28,229 bases of DNA from SZUA-230 sp964581095 (GTDB lineage Bacteria > Bacteroidota > Bacteroidia > Cytophagales > Cyclobacteriaceae). The position numbers and the translations under genes were made by a program. Numbering within the stretch: the first letter of the stretch is position 1; the number at the start of each line of letters is the position of its first letter. Location: assembly GCA_964581095.1 (NCBI GenBank), contig CAZONK010000016.1, positions 1-28,229 of the forward strand, written 5' to 3'. The notes beneath the pieces are model-generated. The model was not told where the DNA came from. It ran no database searches and was given only the letters and a program-made list of their open reading frames with translations. This document shows, piece after piece, positions 22,940 to 28,229 of the stretch.

Positions 22940-24938
22940 AATCCGGGAATTGTTTCAAAGCTTCTTTTGAAGAATGTACCGGAAGATTGCAAACCTTATT
23001 CTCGCATATATAAACAGTTGTTTCATTGTTTATCGCAGGCCTGTTCTCAAGCAAAGTTAAAGCGTTTGTTTCCTCATTAGAGCCGAGCATTATTTTGAAC
23101 GGATAATACTTTTCGGAGATCTCAAGATTCATTTCTTGTGCTTTTTCACCCACCATTACAACTTCAGTCAGGGGCGTTACCATTAGCAGCAATGCGGATG
23201 ACCAATTACCTAAATGTTCAATGTCCTGCTTGAATAAGGGTGAAATTTTACTGACCATATCCATTGCAATTTTCTCCCAGTCTTTATTATCTGTGAAGCG
23301 GGAGAGGAGAAATAAGTTTCGGGCCATTTGTGAGTTAGATGAAGGGATTACATTGTCATGAATTTCCTTTTTCCGGGTAATTAATGATGAAGAATCAATT
23401 CCTGAAAAATAAAACAGTCTCTCTTCCGGGTCAAAGAAGTCATCAATAACCCGGGTGGTTAGTTTACTTGCCAGATGTATCCATTCAATTTCAAATGCTG
23501 ACTGGTATAGGGAAATATACGCACTAATAACAAATGCATAATCTTCGAGCATTGCAGGGATATCAGATTGATAGCACCTGATCAATTTGTTTTCTTTATA
23601 TAAATTATCCCTTATGAATTCAGCATTTATTTTTGCAATCTCCAGATAATTATCATCCCCTGTGGCTAAATATGAATCACAGAGTCCTTTTAACATCAAT
23701 CCATTCCATCCGGCAAGTATTTTATTATCAAGACCCGGTTTGATGCGATAACTTCGATGTTTTAACAGCACTTTCCCTGCTTTTGCAATTATCTCAATTT
23801 CTTCTTTTGTATAATCAGGAGGTTCGTTGGTGTATAATATATTATTTCCCTTCTCCCAATTACCATCTTTTTTTATGTTAAAATGTGATTTAACAAAATC
23901 TGCATTTGACCCAAATATTGCGTCAATTTCTTCTTCTGTCCACACATAATATTTTCCTTCTTCATTTTCACTATCGGCATCAAGAGCACTGTAAAATCCG
24001 CCTTCAGGGCTGATCATTTCCTTTTTCAACCATTCAATTGTTTTAGATATAGCAGTTTTAAATTCTTGATTTTTTGTGAAGCTAAATGCGGAAGCATACA
24101 ACGATAAAAGCTGGCCATTATCGTATAACATTTTCTCAAAATGGGGGGCAAACCATCGGTTATCTACTGAATACCGTGCAAAACCACCACCAATTTGATC
24201 GAATATTCCTCCCCTGGCCATTTTTTGCAATGTAAATAGTACATGGTTGCGAACGGTAATATCATTTTTTAATAGTGCATATTCAAATAGAAATTGCCAT
24301 GTCGAAGGCATTGGAAATTTAGGTGCTCTTGTAAAACCACCATAGCGAGTGTCGAATTTTTCTGTGAGTTTTGCAACTCCATCAATCAGAATATCTGCAG
24401 TTAGTGTTGGTGAAGTTGTATTTAGTCCAAATTGTTCGATTTCACTTAATGAAACTGCAGTTTTAATTTTCTCGGCAGATTCTTCAACTTTTTTTCTGTC
24501 AGTTTGAAATGCATTGGCAACCCCTAATAGAACTTTCTTCCAGCCGTCGGGAGGGAAGTAAGTGCCCCCATAGAAAGGATTCAGATTCGGCGTGATAAAT
24601 ACATTTAATGGCCAGCCACCTCGGGTTCCCATCAGGTGCACTGCATCCATGTAAATCTGATCAATATCCGGTCGCTCTTCCCTGTCAACTTTTATAGAAA
24701 TAAAATTCTGATTCATAAGATCAGCTATGTCCTTATTTTCAAATGATTCGTGTTCCATCACATGGCACCAATGACAGGCGGAGTATCCGATACTTACCAG
24801 AATTGGTTTGTCTTCTTTTACCGCTAGTTCAAGTGCTTCGTCGCCCCATGGATACCAATTTACAGGGTTGTGTGAATGTTGTTTTAGATAAGGACTTGTT
24901 GAGTTTATTAACTTGTTTCCCTTTGGGTTGTTCGACAT
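22932..24938 (-). CDS. DUF255 thioredoxin-fold protein (YyaL/SPATA20 type)
   Basis: 668 residues, typical length. The N-terminal ~170 residues are the thioredoxin-like domain: STSPYLKQHSHNPVNWYPWG at 13-32 and the redox-type motif YSACHWCHVM with Cys55 and Cys58 in a CxxC, then DREERPDIDQIYMDAV and GGWPLNVFITP. The remainder is an alpha/alpha toroid resembling glycosyl hydrolase/epimerase folds (HFEKMLYDNGQLLSLYA; ALDADSENEEGKYYVW; WNGLMLKGL). Substrate is unknown across the family; no signal peptide, so cytoplasmic. It starts 9 bases after the GSCFA gene and overlaps priA. Confidence 0.93.
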   Translation of the reverse strand: MSNNPKGNKLINSTSPYLKQHSHNPVNWYPWGDEALELAVKEDKPILVSIGYSACHWCHVMEHESFENKDIADLMNQNFISIKVDREERPDIDQIYMDAVHLMGTRGGWPLNVFITPNLNPFYGGTYFPPDGWKKVLLGVANAFQTDRKKVEESAEKIKTAVSLSEIEQFGLNTTSPTLTADILIDGVAKLTEKFDTRYGGFTRAPKFPMPSTWQFLFEYALLKNDITVRNHVLFTLQKMARGGIFDQIGGGFARYSVDNRWFAPHFEKMLYDNGQLLSLYASAFSFTKNQEFKTAISKTIEWLKKEMISPEGGFYSALDADSENEEGKYYVWTEEEIDAIFGSNADFVKSHFNIKKDGNWEKGNNILYTNEPPDYTKEEIEIIAKAGKVLLKHRSYRIKPGLDNKILAGWNGLMLKGLCDSYLATGDDNYLEIAKINAEFIRDNLYKENKLIRCYQSDIPAMLEDYAFVISAYISLYQSAFEIEWIHLASKLTTRVIDDFFDPEERLFYFSGIDSSSLITRKKEIHDNVIPSSNSQMARNLFLLSRFTDNKDWEKIAMDMVSKISPLFKQDIEHLGNWSSALLLMVTPLTEVVMVGEKAQEMNLEISEKYYPFKIMLGSNEETNALTLLENRPAINNETTVYICENKVCNLPVHSSKEALKQFPDFG

Positions 24939-24947
24939 ATACCAGTA

Positions 24948-25910
24948 TTAAGATTGTAAGTTTACAATTTCTTTTGATACATCGATTTTTTCTTTTATTT
25001 CCATCAATTTTATCAAAGTATCTTCGCGAAACTTAGTATAGGTTTCCGAATCCTTATGAAAGGGCTTGTGGTTGATTGATTTTAGGATTTTTTGCCATTT
25101 AATTATGACTTCCATTGTTTCCTTATCGAAATAAGTCTTCTTAAATTTCTCCCAGATATAATCTTCCGCTATTTCATTGGGGTGGATCAAATCCCTTGCG
25201 TAAAAGCGATAGTCACGAAGGTCGTCCAACAGTATTTCATACGCAGGGAAATAGGAAACAGATTTGTTTACTTTTTGAAGCGTATCACATGTTATTCTTA
25301 AAATTGATTTGCTAACACTATTGATGACCAGGGTATCCCCGATATGCCTTACCGGGCTGACTGTAAGAATAATACTGATTTCCGGGTTAAATTCCTGCAA
25401 TAAACTGTTCATTTCATTAAAACTCTCAATAATCTGTTTTTGAGACAACATGGACTTTTCAAAATAAGATGAAGGTACCTTATGACAGTTGGCAACAAGC
25501 TGACCTGTTGATTTAAGGTGGTACACCCTGCTGGTTCCGAAGGTGAGAAATAACCATTTTGCGTCTTTTAAAGTATCATGGACTGATCGAATGGCACCTT
25601 CGACTTTGAGTGTTAACTCATCTTTATCCAATGCCGAGAACTCTGAATGAAATTCATAATTATAGAAAATCCCCTGGTTTTCAACGTAAGTATCTTTTGA
25701 AGGTGTGGTTTGTGTTATTGAGTATTTTAATAAATTGAATAAACTTAAAGGGTTGTATATTACTCCAAAGGGGTTTGTCAATGTATGAAATTTATTACTT
25801 TCCAGCTTTTGCCCAATTGAATCTGCAAAACATGAGCCTAAAGTAATAACCGGGGTATCGTGCGTGATTTTCAGGTCGGATTGGGATGGATCGAGTACTG
25901 TTCGGAACAT
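24948..25910 (-). CDS. GSCFA-domain protein
   Basis: 320 residues from the ATG at 25908-25910; a start 15 bases upstream (25925) is possible. The name-giving motif GSCFA is at 25-29 (VITLGSCFADSIG), followed by NPFGVIYNPLSLFNLL. Further family features are LFLTFGTSRVYHL, ILTVSPVRHI and the C-terminal ARDLIHPNEIAEDYIW. GSCFA proteins look like SGNH-type hydrolases, with the Ser of the motif and the D-x-x-H near the C-terminus as possible catalytic residues; the substrate is not known to me. It is the first gene of the operon that includes priA. Confidence 0.9.
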   Translation of the reverse strand: MFRTVLDPSQSDLKITHDTPVITLGSCFADSIGQKLESNKFHTLTNPFGVIYNPLSLFNLLKYSITQTTPSKDTYVENQGIFYNYEFHSEFSALDKDELTLKVEGAIRSVHDTLKDAKWLFLTFGTSRVYHLKSTGQLVANCHKVPSSYFEKSMLSQKQIIESFNEMNSLLQEFNPEISIILTVSPVRHIGDTLVINSVSKSILRITCDTLQKVNKSVSYFPAYEILLDDLRDYRFYARDLIHPNEIAEDYIWEKFKKTYFDKETMEVIIKWQKILKSINHKPFHKDSETYTKFREDTLIKLMEIKEKIDVSKEIVNLQS

Positions 25911-25934
25911 AATCAAATGTAACATTCTTAAAAC

Positions 25935-25965
25935 AAAAAAGCCATGATGTAAACACCATGGCTTT
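25935..25965 (-). terminator. Terminator of the rpsF-rpsR-rplI operon
   Basis: A perfect 9-base stem AAAGCCATG/CATGGCTTT (25938-25946 with 25957-25965), 10-base loop and a T-run (TTTTTTGTTTT) on the minus strand, 22 bases after the rplI stop. It separates the ribosomal operon from the GSCFA gene. Confidence 0.88.
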
Positions 25966-25986
25966 CAATTTTATTACTTTTTGTAA

Positions 25987-26430
25987 TTATTCCTCAACTA
26001 CATTCAATTTGATATCCTGTTTCACATCCCGGTGCAAATCGATAACCGCTTCGTATTCACCAAGCGATTTTATATCCGTTTTCAAAGTTATTTTTTTTCT
26101 GTCGATTTCAAAACCTGAAGCTTTTAAAGCTTCAGATACCTGTAGTGTAGTAATAGCTCCAAATATTTTTCCTTTTTCACCGGCTTTTGTGCCAAGTGTT
26201 AAAGATACTTCAGCCATTTTTGACGCCAGTTCCTCGGCATCATTCTTGATTTTTTCTGCTTTATGAGAAGCCTGCTTTATATTTTCAGCAATCATTTTTC
26301 TATTTGACGTACTTGCAACAATAGCACGACCTTGTGGAATCAGGTAATTTCTACCATAACCACCTTTTACTTTTACAGTGTCGTTTTTATATCCAAGACC
26401 TGGAATATCCAGTTTTAATATTACTTCCAT
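25987..26430 (-). CDS. rplI: Large-subunit ribosomal protein bL9
   Basis: 147 residues, normal length. The N-domain reads MEVILKLDIPGLGYKNDTVK followed by VKGGYGRNYLIPQGRAI, the classical rRNA-binding part. A long connecting helix (IAENIKQASHKAEKIKND and on) leads to the C-domain with FGAITTLQVSEALKASG. Last gene of the operon, 32 bases after rpsR. Confidence 0.97.
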   Translation of the reverse strand: MEVILKLDIPGLGYKNDTVKVKGGYGRNYLIPQGRAIVASTSNRKMIAENIKQASHKAEKIKNDAEELASKMAEVSLTLGTKAGEKGKIFGAITTLQVSEALKASGFEIDRKKITLKTDIKSLGEYEAVIDLHRDVKQDIKLNVVEE

Positions 26431-26462
26431 TTTATATCAAGTTTAATAATGAAAAAATGCAC

Positions 26463-26714
26463 CTATTTCAAAGAATCAGCAACATAGGGTAGAAGTGCAA
26501 TGTGTCTTGCCCTCTTTACAGCCTGTGATACTTTTTTCTGAAACTTGATACTTGTACCTGTTAATCTTCTGGGAAGTATTTTTCCCTGGTCATTTATAAA
26601 CTTCAATAGGAAGTTAGGATCTTTGTAATCAATATATTTGATTCCGTTTTTCTTAAACCTGCAGTATTTCGTCTGTATAATATTCCTGTTAATAGGTTCG
26701 TTCTGAAGTGTCAT
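26463..26714 (-). CDS. rpsR: Small-subunit ribosomal protein bS18
   Basis: 83 residues. The signature IDYKDPNFLLKFINDQGKIL followed by PRRLTGTSIKFQKKVSQAVK and RARHIALLPY is diagnostic. Its start overlaps the end of rpsF by 4 bases, so S6 and S18, which bind each other in the ribosome, are translationally coupled. Confidence 0.97.
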   Translation of the reverse strand: MTLQNEPINRNIIQTKYCRFKKNGIKYIDYKDPNFLLKFINDQGKILPRRLTGTSIKFQKKVSQAVKRARHIALLPYVADSLK

Positions 26715-27079
26715 GCTTTGGCTTCCTCCTTTGTTTCTTTTTTCTTTTTGTTAAAAGCGCCTTGCTTACGTCGCTCATTGTAAATGATTGCATGCTTGTC
26801 AAGTGATACTGTTAAAAAGCGCATCACTTTCTCGTCACGTCTGAATTCTGTTTCTAATGTTGAAATTGAATCTGGAGCTGCCTCATATTCAACAAGGTTA
26901 TAAAACCCTGTGGATTTGTGCTGGATCGGATATGCCAGCTTTTTCAATCCCCATAATTCTTCATTGATAATGTTTGCACCAGTATCTTTCAGAATTTTGG
27001 TGAATTTTTGGACAGTATCCTTCATCTGTTCTTCAGACAAAACGGGATTTAATATGAATACCGTCTCATAATTCTTCAT
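26711..27079 (-). CDS. rpsF: Small-subunit ribosomal protein bS6
   Basis: 122 residues from the ATG at 27077-27079 (MKNYETVFILNPVLSEEQMK), which fits the family N-terminus; a longer frame to 27214 would run through the promoter and into the upstream gene. Features: GLKKLAYPIQHKSTGFYNLV and EFRRDEKVMRFLTVSLDKHA. The C-terminal tail is Lys/Glu-rich. No priB or ssb gene is present between rpsF and rpsR. Confidence 0.97.
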   Translation of the reverse strand: MKNYETVFILNPVLSEEQMKDTVQKFTKILKDTGANIINEELWGLKKLAYPIQHKSTGFYNLVEYEAAPDSISTLETEFRRDEKVMRFLTVSLDKHAIIYNERRKQGAFNKKKKETKEEAKA

Positions 27080-27117
27080 TTGTACTTTTTTATTGTTTAA
27101 TAATTGATTTCGGGCTG

Positions 27118-27149
27118 CAAAATTAGGGTTTCTAACCAATAAATGCAAA
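27118..27149 (-). promoter_or_regulatory. Strong rpsF promoter, TTTG-N20-TAATTTTG
   Basis: Minus strand: TTTG (27146-27149), exactly 20 bases, then TAATTTTG (27118-27125), matching both Bacteroidota consensus boxes. The leader to the rpsF ATG would be about 30 bases. The promoter lies in the 94-base gap behind the coiled-coil gene, so the ribosomal operon can be expressed separately. Confidence 0.78.
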
Positions 27150-27173
27150 GGTATGTTTAAATGATTGAGGAGT

Positions 27174-28088
27174 TTATTTAACTGTGAATGACTGTGTGCC
27201 CATGAAGTATCCATCGGTTAGTACTTCAACTTTGTATTGGCCTGCGATATAGTCGCTTCCTTTATTATATTCAAAAGTCAGATGCTGACCTGAATTATCA
27301 AAAACAATGGATTGAACAGATGTATAAAATACCTCTTTTCCGTAAAGCATAAATGTGCCTGACCCTTTGGTTACATCAAAAACTACCTGGTCATTGGGAT
27401 CTACAATCCGGATTAAAATGTCTTTTCCTTCAATTGGTGCAACATCATTTTTCTTGATCTCGAATTCAATTTTTACTGTAGCTATTTGTTTTCGCCTGAA
27501 TGAGCCTTCCCTGTGTTTCCCATTTTTCGCAACTGCAAACACTTTTAAATTTTCAACCTCAAGCCGGGAGGCGATTTCTACTTTGCTTTCCAGCTCCTGC
27601 TTTGATTGATTCAGCTGGGTAATTGACCTGCTAAGTTGGTTTTTTTCAACTTTAAGGCCTGTATTTTCAGATAAAAGGGCCGTATTTAACTCTTTCAAAT
27701 GTTCAATTTCCTTATCTTTTGCCTTGAGCAATTCTTCATATCCTTCTGTTTTCGCCTTAAGCCGGCTAATGAGTCTTCGGTTTGCTGTTCTCGTCCGTTG
27801 TAACTGATCCCGTTCTTCTTCCACTTCGGTTTTTGCAAGGATCAGGTCTTCAACTGACCCACCTAAAGAATCAATTTCAAATATTTTTTCATCAAGTTCC
27901 AGGCTGATCTCTGCCAGTTTTTTCTCTGCAGTCTGCATTTCCTCCTGAAAATAGGCCTCCATTTCTTTCTTCTCCTGGTGGTCCAGATAAAACTTTACTC
28001 CCAAAACGATAACCAGGACAGCAATGATCCCAATAATAATTGGATTGTTTTTCTTTGGATTCACCCCCACCTTTTCGTTTTCACTCAT
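27174..28088 (-). CDS. Single-pass membrane protein with long coiled coil
   Basis: 304 residues. A short cytoplasmic N-terminus with basic residues (GVNPKKNN) is followed by one TM segment (about 16-34, IIIGIIAVLVIVLGVKFYL). Residues ~38-180 form a heptad-rich, highly charged coiled coil. The last ~110 residues are a beta-rich domain (ATVKIEFEIKKNDVAPIEGK, FMLYGKEVFYTS, GQYKVEVLTDGYFMGTQSF) that looks immunoglobulin-like and would lie in the periplasm. The basic N-terminus supports that orientation. I do not recognise a named family, although similar proteins occur in Bacteroidota. It could tether envelope components or act as a spacer; no enzyme motif is visible. Confidence 0.75.
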   Translation of the reverse strand: MSENEKVGVNPKKNNPIIIGIIAVLVIVLGVKFYLDHQEKKEMEAYFQEEMQTAEKKLAEISLELDEKIFEIDSLGGSVEDLILAKTEVEEERDQLQRTRTANRRLISRLKAKTEGYEELLKAKDKEIEHLKELNTALLSENTGLKVEKNQLSRSITQLNQSKQELESKVEIASRLEVENLKVFAVAKNGKHREGSFRRKQIATVKIEFEIKKNDVAPIEGKDILIRIVDPNDQVVFDVTKGSGTFMLYGKEVFYTSVQSIVFDNSGQHLTFEYNKGSDYIAGQYKVEVLTDGYFMGTQSFTVK

Positions 28089-28107
28089 ATAAACTATATT
28101 TAGCGTG

Positions 28108-28115
28108 CAAAATTA
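28108..28115 (-). promoter_or_regulatory. Candidate -7 box for the coiled-coil gene
   Basis: TAATTTTG on the minus strand is an exact -7 match 19 bases before the ATG at 28088. A -33 box is not clear. Confidence 0.4.
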
Positions 28116-28150
28116 CTTTATTATAACTTAAATCCCATACGAATATTACG

Positions 28151-28229
28151 TTGGAACCAGACGAATCATTTTGGTCATCGAGATATCAACAAAATCAAAT
28201 TGGGTGGGATATTGGTTATGTATCAACCC
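28151..28229 (+). CDS. TPMT-like SAM-dependent methyltransferase, 3' part outside window
   Basis: Only the first 26 codons are visible, from a TTG at 28151; there is no in-frame ATG upstream before the opposite gene. The N-terminus reads EPDESFWSSRYQQNQIGWDI then GYVST, which matches the opening of thiopurine S-methyltransferase-type proteins ('FW..RY....TGWD.G..SP'). Bacterial members methylate small thiol, selenium, tellurium or halide substrates; which one cannot be told from this piece. It is divergent from the coiled-coil gene. Confidence 0.6.
   Translation, partial: MEPDESFWSSRYQQNQIGWDIGYVST

Noticed and set aside
27080..27117. S6:S18-type autoregulatory leader before rpsF
   Set aside because: The ~30-base leader is too short and shows no stem with the expected bulge.
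27080..27214. 45-codon N-terminal extension of rpsF
   Set aside because: It runs through the strong promoter at 27118-27149 and into the upstream gene; bS6 starts MKNYETV here.

Overview
The window looks like chromosomal DNA of a Bacteroidota bacterium, probably Cytophagales-like. Evidence: two secreted proteins end in type IX secretion (T9SS) sorting domains with the N-P motif; there is a GSCFA-domain protein; DnaG and Mrp have the reduced cysteine content I associate with this phylum; several intergenic regions carry the phylum's -7 promoter box TAnnTTTG; and AG-rich ribosome binding sites are mostly absent.

Layout. 1-1401 is the 3' part of a caspase-like/TPR protein, convergent with a small lipoprotein gene (1398-1646). 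1753-3946 is the most unusual part: an intact tRNA gene (anticodon CAT, 3926-3999, minus strand) and a detached copy of its 3' end (1753-1778) bracket about 2.1 kb. Inside are a 5'-truncated reading frame, a HicB/HicA-like gene pair with its own terminator, and a membrane-anchored PH-like protein. I read this as a small tRNA-integrated island that has lost, or never had, an integrase. 4111-5984 is a coupled HAD phosphatase and M50 metalloprotease pair.

6094-14401 is a minus-strand run: mrp, NifU-like protein, a large T9SS-exported M43 metalloprotease, ddl, a PASTA-domain membrane protein and a T9SS-exported protein. It mixes Fe-S cluster assembly, peptidoglycan precursor synthesis and secreted cargo. 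14622-19278 is a plus-strand run: dnaG, ribBA, a Bacteroidota-type exported protein and surE. 19275-25910 is a compact minus-strand operon: GSCFA protein, DUF255 thioredoxin-fold protein, priA, a lipoprotein and a small beta-barrel protein. 25987-28088 holds the ribosomal operon rpsF-rpsR-rplI, with its own strong promoter and terminator, preceded by a coiled-coil membrane protein. A TPMT-like methyltransferase begins at 28151 and runs off the window.

Most of the window is core genome. The accessory part is the 2.1 kb tRNA island, and the main oddity among core genes is a DNA primase lacking three of its four zinc ligands. I see no CRISPR array, rRNA, transposase or recognisable prophage structural gene.
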